64,000 nucleotides of DNA from Patagioenas fasciata (GCF_037038585.1 NC_092520.1:57006501-57070500); one strand, 5' to 3'; positions 36,656 through 51,574 are shown, numbered from the stretch's first letter. Notes: generated from the sequence alone by a model not told the origin. Program-made: numbers and translations.

Positions 36656-39600
36656 GTTATTAATATAAAGGAGGGGGTGGGGGGGAAATCAAAGGTTTGT
36701 GCTTTGACAGCGAGGGCTTCTTGAGTCACTTTGCTATACCTGATATATTACTATTAGTCATTAGTATAATAATTAAATATACTAACAAAATATTTTTCTA
36801 CTTATTTGGTTAGGGAATTTAAAAGCATTCAGATAGAAAATGTGGTGGGTTTGGGTTGTGGTTTTTTTTGAGCTTCTGAAACTCAAGTCCTTTGAAGGAC
36901 ACCTTCCACAGCGTCCTTTGCAAAACCTTCCTTACCACAGCTCTTGGAAGATTATTTTTTTCAGGAAGCTTCAGTGCCAAGTATCTCCCACACTGACACC
37001 TCCATTAAATGCATCTTCATGTTTCCTTCCACCCAACAGCAAGCGTGAGGCAGAAATGAGGTCTGGCCACAGTGGGGCTTCACAGGAGCTGCCACATCTA
37101 AGTCTTTGCTTTTAAATCTTTGCTCCTTACTGTGTACAAATTAAAGATGCATAAGTAGGAGAGTTGTTAAACTTGCCCAATGGAAATACCTACAATGAGG
37201 CTGGCTTTTATCTTTCTCCCAGAGCTTCCTCCATCTCCTTCGTTGGATGGTTTCATTCATCCCTGAAGTTCAGGCTGCAGCCTCTTTGGGGTGGAGGACT
37301 CTCATTGACATGCCTCAAACATTTCTGGGTAGGGGAAAACTTAAAAGTAAGTAACCAGCATGGTTTTAGCCAGGTTTCGCTTTGAATAGCTGGCTTACCT
37401 CAAAGCAAAACTGAGAAAAAGCCTTAGGCTAACTCTCATGATCTTAAACCTCGGACTATTGCACATATTCACTTCTTGTTAGAGAGAAATTATTCAGATC
37501 TGATGCCGGCAGCTCTCGCTCCCGTTAGAAACCAGATGAAACACCCTCGATTTCAGCAGTGAAACTGAGAGCAGGATTTGTTTTTGGTGGCTACCCCCAT
37601 ATTTAGCTGGTGGAAATGCCGGCAGCAATCACCACCAACATCGAGCAAACCCACTCTCACTTTCCACGCCAGCACTCTCTGTTGAGCCGCTGCTCTCACG
37701 ACGTCACATTTGGGGGAAGACCTGGACCTAAATCCCCATGTCAGACTGGTAAAAGCCATGGAGCGAGGAGGATGGGGGGATTTTTAGCTAGTGGAAGGCG
37801 ATGGGTATACGGTACCAGGGAGCAAAACCCAGTCAGTGTGGCGTGGTACCCAAAATGCCTTTCCCCATGAAAGCTGCTGTGGGCCTGTGAGGGTACTTGC
37901 TCTCAGGAGCTCTTCCTATGAAATTTCCTATAGAAAACCACATTTTTATCATGCTGTAAATGCTTGGCAGTGCTGTTCCGCCTCCATGCTGTCACCGCAT
38001 GTGGATACTGTAACGCTGGTGAGCAGGTTTGAGACAGGTAAATCCTTCCCCTTTGCAGCTCATAAAACAGCACCACTTCTTTTATCACAGCTCAGAGGCC
38101 ATGACTCTTTTATTTTACAACTGAGTCTCACTTTCATTAGGGAACATTTAATTCACCTGCAGAACCAGATAGTCACCAAGCTCCTGGTTTCCAGCCTCTC
38201 TCTCAGGAGGAGATGCAGTAGGATGTCCAGGGCTCTACAATGCAGGAAACTCATCCAGGAAGATGCTGCTGTACGGAGTATTTCTGGACCTTTATTTTCC
38301 CCCATTCTTCCAGGCTGAAACCTGGGGGACAGCAGGCGTTTCCCTGTCCCCAAAGCATTATTTGTTTGTCCGCGACTTTGGCAAGCACATCGTAACAATC
38401 CATGTTTGTACAGGCAGCTCCCAGCACGTTCTGCAGCCATTCAGCTGCCTGGCACCTCCTGGGTCATTGTGGGACATGAGGGAGTGAATATTGCTTCCTG
38501 GTAAACAAAAAGGCACTGGTGTATGTGCTCCATTTTAATTTATTGCCAGAGATAGTCCTCATTACGCAAGGCCAGGCGTGGGGGCTAGAAGAAGGAGGGA
38601 GGGAAGATGCCAACAGGAGGAAGCACAACACCCTAAGGGCAGCAGAACCCTGATTTCTGGAGGACATTTAAAAGTGTCATCTGGCATTATGGCCTGCGTG
38701 GTGTGGGAGAGCCCCAGACCTTGCAACCAGAATCGATGACGCCTTTCCCAAGAGCCGCAGGAGATCTTCTTGGCAAATGGGGAACATCAAGCCAAGGGAG
38801 GTGAAGGTCCCACTAGTCTCAGCTGGAGCGGGCGCTACGTCCTGTGCAGGACTGCTCTTCCTTCCCCTTGTAGGGAAATCTACAGAGGCTGCAGAGAATC
38901 AATAAGAAAACCTCAATAATAATCACTGTGATTCATCAGACTGGAATTATCCAAAGCTGGAGCAGCTTTACTGCGGTTTATATCCATTTAATAAAATCTG
39001 CTTTTCATCTCCCTCTGAAGGCACATGACCCCAGTGATTGAAAGCAGGCCAGGAGAAGCCTGAATGAAAAACCCACTGTAGGTACAGGACAGACTCCAGT
39101 ACAGGCAAGTTAGGTGCTGATTAGAGACCATAAACACTTGAATAGAAATAACAGGGCAAGCCAAGGTGCTGGAAAGGCGTTGCTTGTAGGAGCCAGAAGA
39201 GAAGGTGAAATGCAAACTGATAGAAGGCTCCATTCAGCACCAGATGGCCATAGCGGGCTCCTTCACGTAGTGTTTGATATACAAGGAGCTCTGGGGACAA
39301 GTTCTTAAGGAACAAGTGAGGATCTCGATGTATTTTAGCTCTTTATCATTCTGACTGCTCTGTTGACAACCGAGGTGGCAAGACCAAGGCAAGAAAAGAA
39401 GATGGCCCAGATCCTAAGTTTCATTATTCAGGTGTTGAATGGAAATCTGGATGACCCATTCATAGCCAGGAAGCAGGTACTTTTGAGAAACACAAATGAA
39501 AGCTAGTTAAAGTATAGTAAGAGGATTTCGAACATACAAGGAAAAAGTTGGTTCTCACTAGTGTTGTCTTTAGAGATTACTTACCAAATCCAAGAAATAA

Positions 39601-42120
39601 AAGCAATAGATCCATATACTTTTTTTAATTTGGTGATCAAATGGCCAGGCTTTACTAATATTATCAATGGATGATTAGGAAAAGGTGGCTGGTAAGATCT
39701 ATTCCAGCCTTGTCTAACTTTTGATAAGAGTTAGCAAACAACGTTGATTGATATAATTCAATTCATTAGAGACAAGCCTTAAGGATCACAGACTTGCCTT
39801 TAGCAGGGAAGTTAATCTTAGTTAATGCTTTAATCGATTGCAAAAAAAAAAGACAGAAAGAAACACATGCCCTTCCCAGAAAGCTCCCAAACACCTACAT
39901 TCTTCTCCTTGCAGTGATGTAAGCATCTAGGGGTTTTGAATATACCCAGGAAAATTAAATTTATGACATTTTGACAGATTGTGGGTATTTTGAAATACAA
40001 AAGTACAACACAAGTGTTTCTTGAATAAAACTACCGTATTTGTGTGAGTGAGATTCAGGATCTCTGGATTCACCCACCTACACTGAGACGTTTGCAAAGC
40101 AGGTGTCTTCACATGAGAAAATAATTTCAACTCTAATATTGAGACCCAGCCAGTGGAGCTGAGGAAAGACAAACCTCTGGAATTTCAGGCGGAGAAAAGA
40201 GTAGGGAAAAGTTATAATCTGGTAGCCAGGACAGTGAATTTTAAAAGCACACAGCTCCATTTTCTGTTATTTCTCAGATTTGGGACATAATCCTGCTCTG
40301 ATTTAAGTCAACAGGAGTTTTGGTATTGACTTCAGAGGGATCAGATTCAGGCACTTTGTCTGCTCCAGACCTGACTGTTTTATTTGGAAATATAACTTTT
40401 TAAAACACACACTTTTCTCTTAAAATGCTACAAAGTAGAGCAAGTAATTACATTAGGCTCTACTTGAAGCTCCAGAGAATTAATACAAAGGCTGCTTGGC
40501 TCTTGCCAACTTTCACTATTACAATTTTACTAGCACCATATGCAGCACTACCTTACCTGCTTGTTTCACTTAGTCAGCTTATTGGGGGTTTTGGTCTTGT
40601 TTTTGTTTGTGGTTTTTTGCATTTAAAAGGAAAAAAAAAGGGGGAAAAAAGCACATGCAATATACATAAACAAAAGCTCCAGGGAGAGGGGACCAGCTCA
40701 GTGGCCCATATGGTCTTAGTATCAAAGAAATCAGAGGTGGAACAGGTCTGTTTGCTCAGCAACCGCATCCTTTTTGCAAACGTGCAATAGTTGGCTCAGG
40801 AAAAAATGTTCTTTTGAGTGTTTTTGTTGCTTACTGTCATGCAAGAAACTGTGAGGTGAGACATCCAGTGTTATTTTGAGCACCTCTGTGGCCAAAAAGG
40901 AAAGGAGTTGCGAGGCAGGGAGAGGACTGGCTGTGCCAGCTCTGAGACCATGGAAGTGCTGGGGATGGTTTTCTGAGGACAGCCGGGAAAGGGTTTCTGC
41001 AGAGGAGCATTCTCACCACAAACCCCAAATCCTGTGATTCTCCTGCGACTAATTCCAATGCAATGGAAGAACCAAATGCAAATTATACGTACAAGCCACG
41101 TCATGCAGCCGCATGTAAACCATCATGCTCATGACAGTCCTCTTTTTGTTTCATCCTAGTAAAAATGCCCTGCAGACAAGCCAATGAGGCATTTAGCTCT
41201 GCCAGTGTCCTTCAAGGCTGTTGTACTTCACTGCACTGGATCTGCCTGATAAACCTTCTGTTGAGTTGGGTCCTTTTCTGCATAGTAAATGGACAAGGAC
41301 CTGGCATGTCACACTTGAGCGCCAAATTGTGGAGGTTGTGCCAATGGCAGCCTGTGATTTTTCTTGTAATTATAGCCCTGAGGATTGTTAGGTATGAGGT
41401 AGGCAATGAGAGCGAGTCCAACAGGTGTCAGGAAGAAGCAGTGTCAGATAGAACAGGCAGGTGAGGAACAGAAAAGGGAAAAAAAGGGCTGGAAAAGAAC
41501 GGGAAAAGTGGCAAACTCAAGGAAAGTTAAAGTTGTTTCTCAGACATGGGTTTGGTGATTGAGTACAGTGTATAGATAACTTCTGTGCATTAAACAGAAT
41601 ATTTACCATGTCAGAGCTCCATCATTTAGCTCCAGCTTAGTTCAGGCTGTCACAAAACAAGGTTTTGTCTTCAGAAGACAGCTTGTATTGTCTGCCCCTG
41701 GAATCAGAGAGAAAAATCAAAGGATTTGCATGGAAAGGTTTGAAGTTTTAAATGGGAGACACAGCTTCCAGCCTCATTGGAAGTCTCCTACAGCTTATTC
41801 CACAATGAGTATACGGTTTGGGGGGGGGGCTGTTACTGTCAGTACACCACCTTGCGATGATGAAGTATATTGAGCTATGATTACCAAAAAGCACAACCAC
41901 ATGGAAATCAGACATTGGTGGCTTTAAGATCTTGGCTAGCTAAGGCTGACAGGTTTTGTTGCAGACTTGTTTCTGAACCCCAGCATAGCCTAATGCACAC
42001 CTATGAGCAAAAGCTAGACTGGGACCAGCCCTTAGGAGCCAGGACCTGGCAGAGCTGCCCTTTCTCTCTGACCAGGTGAACTGACTGGTGGTCTGGGACA
42101 CGCTTCTCCCTTGCTCTGGG
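36656..42120. other. Spacer without recognised gene
   Basis: I see no gene and no clear repeat family here, only short A/T runs and a 10-G run at 41820-41829. The open frames are short and have no domain or splice structure I can support. Confidence 0.6.
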
Positions 42121-42129
42121 AAAAGGAAC

Positions 42130-42640
42130 ACAGAGTCACAGACATGTTGGTTGCATGGGACTGCTGGAGGTCACCTAGACCAATCCTCCATCGAAGCAGG
42201 ATTATGACCAACATACCGTTAAGTCAGAGTTTATTTAGCCAAGTCATAAAAAGCATTCAAGGAAAGAGCCTCCACCCTCTCTCCAGGCCACCTGGTGGAG
42301 AAGGTTTTCCTAATGGCCAGCCTGAACCTCTTCATCTGCCGTGTGTTGCCCCTTTTTACATCCTCTCGCACCACCAAGAAGAGTTTGGTTCTCTCATCTT
42401 TGTACCTACACTTCAGGTAGCCACAGGCTGCTGTTCAATCACCCTTTGGCTTCTTTTTCACTGGGTAAAACAACCCCAGCTCCCTCCACCTCCCTCACAC
42501 CACACCTGTGCCCCAGACCCCTGGCCATGGTGGCAGCCCTCAGCTGGACCTGTTCCATTGTTCCATTGCCCCCCTGAAGCAGGGGTCCCAAAAGAGGGAC
42601 TCCAGGTGCAGACCTACCAGTGCTGGGAAAGGGAAATTCC
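42130..42640 (-). repeat. Old CR1 LINE 3' part
   Basis: ACAGAGTCACAGACATGTTG, then GGAGGTCACCTAGACCAATC, GCCTCCACCCTCTCTCCAGG and TCCTAATGGCCAGCCTGAAC, form the reverse of an older CR1 subfamily. The far end shows the CTGGCCATGGTGGCAGCCCT segment. It is more diverged than most other copies in this window. Confidence 0.75.
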
Positions 42641-44689
42641 TGGTGCCAGGTCTTTCAGCCACAGTCTCATTTTGTGGGCCAATGCATGGGGTGGGCACCA
42701 CCACGGCCCCGTCCGTATTCCCACCACCGGCTGTCAAAGGGGATCCAAAAATGGGAGAAATGGGGCAGTTCCAGTTACAGTCAAAGCTTTGGTGTCAAAG
42801 CACCAGAGAGCCTTCTCCTCGGGATCTGCATGTAATTAGCCATACTTATTCAGTAAATCAGAGCAGCACCCAACTTACATCCTCTTGCTCCTCAAGCTTG
42901 TGTTTCAGTCTAAGACTTACCAAAACATAGTTTTATATGCTAATTTCCTTATAGTAAACCCCTTACTGTATGTCATTCGTTGATACCAAGTGGTGTACAT
43001 GTAAAAGTAGGCTAATATTATGTATATATTACCAACTTTATGAGCTCAAGAATTACAATGTGTTTGCTTTATTTAGGTGGTAAACTTTTTTAATGAGTCT
43101 GGAGGGTCCTTTACATAAAAGTGGTGACTCTAGCTTGGAATCTCTTTCCATGTTTATTAGAAATGTGTTTTACTTTACCATGAAAAAAGCCAAGAAAACA
43201 TGCAGCCTTAAAGTCTAATGAAGTAGTTACTCATGCAGTCAAAGTTCATAAATTTTAAATACATTTAATTTATAAATTGAAAACATAGCTTGCACTGGCT
43301 TTTTCAAGATTATTGCTTGCCACAGGGGTTTCAGGATAGTTGCTGGGCCATGCTTGTTACCTCTTTCCTTTCAAGGCCGAGACTGAATCTTTACGATTTG
43401 CTCACATGCATTCTGATGTTCTTAGGGAAAAAAAAAAAAAAGTATTTTAAAAAAGGGAGCTTTTTAAAATATTAAAAATTGAAACCCAGCCTGCAGCCTC
43501 TTTGTTCTCAATGCAGGTAAGATTTGCTTTCGAGCTGACACTTAATAGAGAGCTCTTTCTGGTGGTGAGAAACACTGTGTCCCTCTGGAGACCTCTTTTC
43601 TGAGCTAATTGCAGAGTGCAGCCCCTGTCACGGCAGCCTGAGCTGGATTCCAGTCTCACACCAATAAAACCTCAGTGCCAGCCTGGGTTAGGAGCCTGGG
43701 AAAAGGGAGTTTAGGGAATGGGGGAAATGAAGATGCCAGCTCCCCACTTTTGCCCTCTGCAGCCCTCAGGTTGCTCATCCATCCCTCATGAGCAACTCCG
43801 ACTGCACAGGCTCTGCCGTAATTTGTCCTACGTGCAAAGAGGTCTCGGGTACAAGATGTGCCACAGGGATGCCAGGCACTCGGTGGTGCTCTGCCTGTGT
43901 CAGGAGGAGGCGAGAGGAGGCACCAGCCTTGTGCCAGCTGGGATTTCCACCAGACACTCTGCTGGGCACCCTGCCTCATGCTGGTGCTGCCATGAAGCAA
44001 GCCAGCAGGTAGCCGACGACGGCAGGATCACTGCTTGTTGGTTCACAGCCACAAGAGCTTCAGTTAATTTTAGGTGGATGTTATAGAAATGGGAGTGTGC
44101 CTATGACAAGGGAAAGCTTCAAGCCCACAAGACCTACAATAGTGGTGTTGGTATTCAACCGCTGCAGCTATAGATTTTATACGGACAATCCCCACAAGCT
44201 TCTTCTAGCAATGAAGCAATACAGCTGAAGAAAAAAGGGTAGCAGGGCTCATCCTCCCAGTTTCCATGCCTCCAAACTGGTCAATTATACCTAAGCCAAT
44301 CCAGAAAGATATTTTCCTCACTTGGCCTCCTGTGACAGACTTGCCACAGCATCCCTTGCCCAGTCAATCCCTATCTTAACACTTAAAAATATTTTTTCTA
44401 CATGTAACTCACATAAGAACCATTTCTGTGTGGCTCATCTGGACGACTCCATTCTTGGACATGCAGGGACCTCCAAGGATTTCTGCAAAAGGCAGTTTGT
44501 GAGATGATGCCCCACAACTCACTGATACATGCCTCATGCTCTGCCCCACAGCTTCTCCCCTCTTCTCCCTCCCTGACCCCCACAGACCCTGCGTTGCTGC
44601 TGAGCCGTCAGCACATGCCAGGCCCAATCAGCGTGGGGAGCAGGACCGGTAATTGGAACAGGGAATTGCAAAGCACCAAAGCTTATCAA
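42641..44689. other. Spacer without recognised gene
   Basis: I see only A runs (near 43427-43441) and featureless open frames. No repeat family or exon structure is recognisable. Confidence 0.6.
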
Positions 44690-44941
44690 CAGGCAGCAGG
44701 AGAGATTCAGGCTAGACATGAGGAAGAAATATTTTACAATGAGGGTGGTGAAACACTGGCCCAGGTTGCCCAGAGAGGTGGTAGATGCCCCATCCCTGCA
44801 GACATCCCAGGCCAGGATGGACGGGGCTCTGAGCAACCTGATCTAGTTGAAGATGTCCCTGCTCATTGCAGAGGGGTTGGACTAGGTGATCTTTGAAGGT
44901 TCCTTCCAACCCAAACTATTCTACAATTCTGTGATTCCATG
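44690..44941 (+). repeat. CR1 LINE 3' part, 250 bp
   Basis: GATTCAGGCTAGACATGAGG, then AATATTTTACAATGAGGGTG and GTGGTAGATGCCCCATCCCT, through to ATTCTACAATTCTGTGATTC at the 3' end. It is of the same subfamily as the - strand copies at 29825 and 36103. Confidence 0.93.
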
Positions 44942-46974
44942 AAGAGCTCAGCAGCCATCCTTGGCGACCTGGCCTGAGGTCCAGAGCAGGCTGGCAGCCT
45001 TTTGTTCGGCAGCGCAGGGTGGACACACATGGCTGCTCCACTTGGAGCGGGCACAGCCATGGTTCGAGTTGGGGGAAAGCTCCTCACCCAGTGCAGCCTC
45101 CTCCTTCTGCCATGGCTGCCAAGGCCATGGAGAGCAGCACGGGAGCAGGCAACTGGCACAGAGCTGGGGTGCCCACACTCACCAGGGGATTTTTGCGGTA
45201 GCCTTGGGCACAGCTTCTCAGCCACTGAAGTGTCACCAAGCATCATCACTATGCACACAGACGTAGCAGCTATTTTCTCATACGTCTTTTACTCATTAAC
45301 CAAACAGTCTAAATATAGCCCTAATAAAACTAGCAAGAGATGGTGGGTGCCCTCTGCCTATCTGCAGCACTGGCTTTCCATACTGGATCCTTCACTTTGC
45401 CAGTGCCACGTCAGGTGCCCTCTGCTCTCAGCCCTGGAGCGAACAGGTAATTTACATGACATGTTGTTATCACACCTGTAAGAAAGACAGGCGGCCTCAG
45501 GAACAGAGCCAGCTCCGTCCTCCTTGCTCCTGCCAGCCCACCGTGCCCTGTGCGATCCTTCCCTCCATCCCTGACCAGACGATGTTGCTCCTGTCTGGAC
45601 ATTCAGATAAACCAGGCTCTTGGTGCAGCTGACATGGGTAAAATTCAGGAGTTCACAGCCTGGCTCCTTTTACGGGAGTTGTTCTCACTCATTACCCAGG
45701 ATGGGTCTGTCGGGAGCTCTCCGGTCCCAGCAGGGGAAGATTTAATCTTAGTAGGGAGCTAAAATGGAAACTATTCTCTTTGCTGGGGACTGGGAAACAT
45801 TCGGGACGTATCAGGAATATCTGATATGTTCATAGTCTGTGTCCCTGAGTTCAGCCTCGGCTTGATGCCAGGTAGCAGTATCTCCACACCTTCCAGCCAC
45901 TGGCTGCCAGCCATCACTTTCCCCTTCACTCAGCAATTTATTCAAAACAGTGGAGAAGAGGGAAGGCACCTGGTTTCCATGTGTGGATTTTAGACTATAT
46001 CCTAGACGTAGGTTATGCAGGAGTTATGTTTGTCCATCCCTTTCCCCAGTTCTGTAATAATTAAAAAAGATGGTCAAGGGAGAAAATTAAATGTACGTTT
46101 GCACTTTGTCTGACGAAGAAAAAGGTTATGGATTTTTAAAGGTTTGTTGGTATATTCAAGGTAAAGGAATATGGTTGTGACTTCCTGCATGTTGAAATAT
46201 TATTTCACTTGTCAGCTTATTATTGATTTAAATTTTTTGTCCATTCCTAACAAAACAGGCTTTCCAATGCAGTAAAAATTCTAGATAGTCTCCAAAACTC
46301 GTCGAAGGAGCAGCCCACCATGAGACTTTGTAATCTCTCTACAGGAATTCCTCAGCATATCTGACTCAGCGCAATTTCCTTGGAGTAAATGGAAGACCAC
46401 ACTTCCCTATGCCTTGAATTCCTTCTATTACAATACTTGAGGCAGCACAGCATTTTATAGAGAGTTAAAAGCTTGTAAGTGGCATGATACCCTCATCAGA
46501 AGTAATCTGCCTTTTGGTGAATGGTCTCACATCCATCCTTCCTTGACCAGGGATGATTTTTCTTGGTAGCTGGAAATCTAACTCTCCCTTTCTTCTCTTG
46601 GGATAACAATATGAGAAAAAAATATGTCAGTGAGCAAATATTAGGTGGTGAAGCCAAAGGAATCATGTTCTTTTGAGACAAAACTCTCTTTACTTACAGC
46701 TGAGTAGACAGAGATTAAGTTATAAGGCACCTGGGCTCCTTGCCAGTTCATTCCCATCTGCTTGTCAGGAACAAATGCTTTGTTATTTGGCTGGGTAAGA
46801 GAGCAAAGAGCAGGAGAGAGGGCAGTGGGCCATGGCCACCCAGATGAGCTGCTCTTGCCTGGGACCTCCAGCACTAATGCTCCATGTCAGTGACAGAGGG
46901 AGGGCCAGGGCTGACTGGCCAGCAGAGGTGGGCACTGTTGAGAAAAAAACATCTGGATAGAAGAGAAATGGATG
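44942..46974. other. Spacer without recognised gene
   Basis: I saw no gene or identifiable repeat. Short open frames lack domains. Confidence 0.6.
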
Positions 46975-47359
46975 AAGGTGGCTCCGAGAGAGCTGGGTCT
47001 GCTCAGCCTGGAGAAGAGAAGGCTGAGAGGGGATCTTATCTATGCTTATAAGTATCTCAAGATGGGTGTCAAGAAGATGAGACCAGACTCCTTTCAGTGA
47101 TGCCCAACAATAGGATGAGGGGAAATGGCACAGACTGAAGTACAAGAGGTTCCATCTAAACAGGAGAAACTTCTTCACAGTGAGGGTGCCAGAGCACTGG
47201 AACAGGCTGCCCAGAGAGGTTGTGGAGTCTCCTTCTCTGGAGACGTTCAAAACCCACCTGGACACATTCCTGTGAGATCTGCTCTGGGTGAACCTGCTTT
47301 AGCAGGTGGGTTGGACTAGATCATCTCCAGAGGTCCCTTCCAATCCCAAACATTCTGTG
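46975..47359 (+). repeat. CR1 LINE 3' part, 385 bp
   Basis: CTGGGTCTGCTCAGCCTGGA, then GAGAGGGGATCTTATC, a decayed ORF2 tail with GTGAGGGTGCCAGAGCACTG and GAGTCTCCTTCTCTGGAGAC, through to ATTCTGTG (47352-47359). It is of the same subfamily as the copies at 3994 and 57335. Confidence 0.93.
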
Positions 47360-50300
47360 TGTGGATATGTGAGGCTTATGAAAAACAAAAGCAGATGTGA
47401 GAAATCAAGAAAGTCAAGGAGACACTTTTAGTGTACCTGTGAGATCAAGCCACTCCAGATTGCTCTTTTTAAAATTTGTTTGTTTGGCTTGCAAAACTGG
47501 AGCACACAGCGTGCTCCACTCATGAAGACAGCACTGGGAGGAACTACAGTCCATAGGAATGCATGGACTGCACTGCTGTATGCATTGTCAGCCCACCAGA
47601 CTGCCACCCTTCACCCACTCATCTATATGAAGGGAGAACAGTATATGAGCTCATCCATACTGAAACAGCCTTTTCAAATATTCACATACCATAACCAGCC
47701 AGCGCATCCCATTTGAGTATCTGTGAATACAGCTGCAGCACTGTGTAACATCAGAACAGTAATCACCCTTTCCACACTTAAGTTTTCTAGTATTTTAATT
47801 TAGGACTACAAGTGTTCTGCACATTACTATTTAGGAGATCACCTAATTTGAAAAAAAGCAAAACCAAAACCAATAAAAAAAACCAAGCAAAAAAACACCT
47901 GACCTGCGAAAGTCTTGGCCCTGTCAGGTTGTGGTTGGTGTTACCTTTCCTTTTCTCAGTGGCCCTGCACTGTATTCCTACTCATCCGAATCCAAGTGCA
48001 ACAAACGCCTCTTTTGAGCAGTAACCTTCTGCAACGTAACCTTTGCAGACCTACCCACCATGTAGGAGTGTTTGTAGATTATTTTCAGTGTAAATATCCT
48101 AAGATTTTCCTTGTTAACAAACTCACACGTCAGGTGAGATTCTTTTCACCACAGCCTCTCTTGTCTGCTCCTGCCTGTCTGCACGGCGATCATGTACAGC
48201 ACAGCGAGTGTCCCTCCCAGGGAGTGTACTGTAATTTCCGGAGAGAAAAGGTCACCGAGGGAGCCATCATCATTTCAACAGCCCTTCCCAAGCTTTTCTG
48301 TCTCTTGTCTATGTAAATGACATGCATAATCTTCTTCATATCTGATCAACCTTCCTACCACCAATCATAAATCAAAGAGGAAATTTTGTGTTTATCTGTA
48401 ATCTGCATGATCTTTTTATCTTTGGTGGGATATGGAAGACCTAAGTCAGAACATAATTTGAAATTTCCAGACTTCCTCTAGTTTACAATGAATTTATAAT
48501 ACAGAATAACAGAGATAATAATTTGCATAACTGATGTTTTATGTGAATTTTTGATATTCTAACCCCATTGATTGTTATTCTAATCAAGTTTCAGAGCAAC
48601 CTCCCTCCTGCTACTGACTGGGACATATGGACACAAATTTTTAGAGCATGTGAAGTAATGGCTGGGACAGGTTGTCAAAGGAGATCTTATACAAAAAATC
48701 AATAGGAGGACCCCTTGCTCCTTCTGCACTCCTTCCCCTGAATTATCTAAGCACTCCTAGGAAATCACTTTGCAAAGGGCAACCTAAGAATGAAGTTTAG
48801 TTGGAAATGAGGGCAAATAATATTATTAAACAAGTTTGTGGGTGGCAGCTGGCAAAACTACCTATTGTAGTTTACCCATTAGAAAAAGGTACCTCTTGAT
48901 TTTTTGTTACTCATTCAAATTTGGGTACTTAGAGACCCACCCTCTAGAATATAAAAAGGAGCTTAATTATGGGAGGAGCTGCTGTGGGTTTTCTCGCTTT
49001 TCTCCCTCATTTGAGAAAGCAAAGAACTCAATGCAAAGGATCGTAATATTTTTGTTGGCACAGGTCAGGTTTGTATTTACTGATCTGGCAAATCAGGTTC
49101 CATTTACAGTCACACACCATTTCTATGTCACACACAAAGGTATTTGTGTGAAACTGCAGCACTAGGAAAAACATTACCCCATTTTGTGCCTTCTTCCCTC
49201 TCAACACCTCTTTCTTCTTCTTCCATCTTCCACATACTTGCCCAACCCCTTGCCTCCATTTTACCCCACTTTAAAGTAGTTTAATGAAGATGTGTCCCTA
49301 GTTTGCCCATGAAAGTGTCATAAGGGACAGTGTTAGGAAGTTTCCTCCTACTGCCTGCCTGCAAGCCACCTTCTTCCACCACCTTTTTGACTGTCAGGTC
49401 GTCTTCCTAGGTGGCCACCCCGGCCTCTCCCCATTCTCACTGTGAGCATCACAGCGGTTTTTCATCACGTCTTCGGCATCTTTTTTAGGAGCTGACAGTC
49501 CTCCCAGGCTCCCTTTCCCATTAAAATTCCTTTCCACAAGACTGCATTTACCGATTCTTTGAGCGGGTTGAAGTCCTCTGATTTAAGTTCATTAGTCCAT
49601 TGCTTTCACTCCCTCCTCTCCTGAAATCTGAAAGCTCTGCTGATTTGCGATTTTTTTGCACCCAGATCGCCTTCGTCCAGCAGCAGTTTCTCAACAAGTT
49701 TTCCCATGTTAACCAGCAGAAAATTGCAAGCCACTGAGCACAGCTGCATACACCTCACACCACTGAAACAAAAAGCCGCTTTTTATCCCCAAAACTTCAG
49801 GGATGGGTTACACAGTGCAGTTGCCTCCCAAACACAACCCTAGGACAGAGTTTCTGCTGCTGTTGGATGTATAAGCATCGCTTCCCTGTGTCCCCTGCTG
49901 CATGCAGGGACCTAATTCAAGGTACCAGCTCTGCAATCAGCCTCCTGGTCTCCATGCAAGCAGTTCCCCCAGGAGCCAGGAACCAGCTCAAACACTTCAG
50001 CTCCGCACTGTCCCCCACTCCCATAAACCCTAGGATGGGTCTGTGAACTTTAAAGCTGTGTTGATACCCCTGTCCCTGGATCAAGGGTCTTCTTTCCCCG
50101 GTAACAGGCAGTCGGGCGTTCAGATGTGGTTACCGGTTTTGCAAGGTTCTCATCTTGGATGCTGAATTTCTCTCTGAAGGGAAGCAGCATCAGGCACCTG
50201 TCAACACTGAAAGTCACATGCAGGTTGTCTTAAGAAAGGGCAACAACAACAAAATCAAGGCATACAAATTCTGAACTGCAGACTTCAGAAAAACAGGAAA

Positions 50301-50949
50301 AAAAATTGTTTTTTTGCCTGGATTTCTCCTAGAAACAGCCACCATAATTCTCTGAAAGACTGAAGATCAGGAAAATTATCTTTTACCTTTACTCACATCA
50401 TCTTACATGGCATTTTAAACATAAAATTATAAAAAATCACCATGATTTTAAACTTCTAATTGTAAAGTTCTTGGACTTCTAAGTGTAAAACTTAAAGCAG
50501 CTACGTAAAGCTCTTCTCATTATTAAATTCCCCCAGAATTAGGGGGCTGGGTGCACTGAATTACTATTACTGTTCAACACACATCCTGCTTCTCACTGCT
50601 CTCTGCCCTGCTTTTGCTTTTCTCCAGCCATTTATTACCTTCTTTCTTTTCCACACTTCGTATTTCAGGCTGTCGAGGGGAAAGCAGAGTCCGACTCCCG
50701 CAATGAGAGATGCTTCACCTGCAGAGCCTGCTGGGAGTGAAATTGAGAAAGGACAGCACCAGCCCAGGCAATTTCACTCACAGCGGGCACTTGCAGGTGA
50801 AGCATGGCCATAAAATGCAGCAAGGTTACTCGCCTGATGCTTCCCAGCACAAGCCACCAGCTGATTGCTGCTTCTTTCACATCTTTTCACCCGTTTCCTG
50901 GCAGAAATCACTTGCTCTGACCCCAGCGAGGAGGCAGGAACCAGCCACA
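47360..50949. other. Spacer without recognised gene
   Basis: No recognisable gene or repeat family. Only A-rich runs (near 47850-47900) stand out. Confidence 0.6.
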
Positions 50950-51290
50950 CAGAATCATAGAATGTCCTGAGTTGGAAGGGACCCACAAGGATCATCCAGT
51001 CCAACTCCTGTCCCTGCACAGGACAACCCCACAGTTCACACCATGTGTCTGAGGGTGTTGTCCAGTTTCTTCTTGAACACTGTCAGGCTTGGGGCCGTGA
51101 CTGCCTCCCTGGGGGAAGAACCTTTTCCTAATGTCCAACCTAAACCTCCCCTGGCACATTTTCCTGCCATTCCCTCGGGTTCTGTCACTGGTCACCAGAG
51201 AGGAGAGACTGATGCCCCCCGCTTCCCCTCCCCTGTAAGGAAGCTGTAACCACCATGAGGTCTCCCCTCAGGCTCCTCAAGGCTGAAAAC
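50950..51290 (-). repeat. CR1 LINE 3' part, 340 bp
   Basis: CAGAATCATAGAATGTCCTG, then AGTTGGAAGGGACCCACAAG and CAGTTCACACCATGTGTCTG. The CCTTTTCCTAATGTCCAACC and TCCCTCGGGTTCTGTCACTG segments follow. It is on the - strand and resembles the + copy at 28907. Confidence 0.93.
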
Positions 51291-51574
51291 CAGGGCTTGC
51301 TAATGGGGGCTGAGCCCAGATCAGTGCTCCAAAGGTTGAAGGCTCAGCTTAAGTGTGGCCTGCCCGTAGCACCACTGGAGGCCTTGCTTGGGCCACCTTC
51401 CCACCAGTGGCATCCCGGGGAGGATGCCCCATGGTCCCACCTGCCTCACCGGGTGTGACAACAGTCCTGTAGAGCTGTCACCTCTGCCACTGCCTGACAG
51501 GACAAAGGTGACTTGCAGCTGTGGCGTCTGATAATGGTACCAGCCTGATGCTCAGTGTAATTTAGGACAATCTA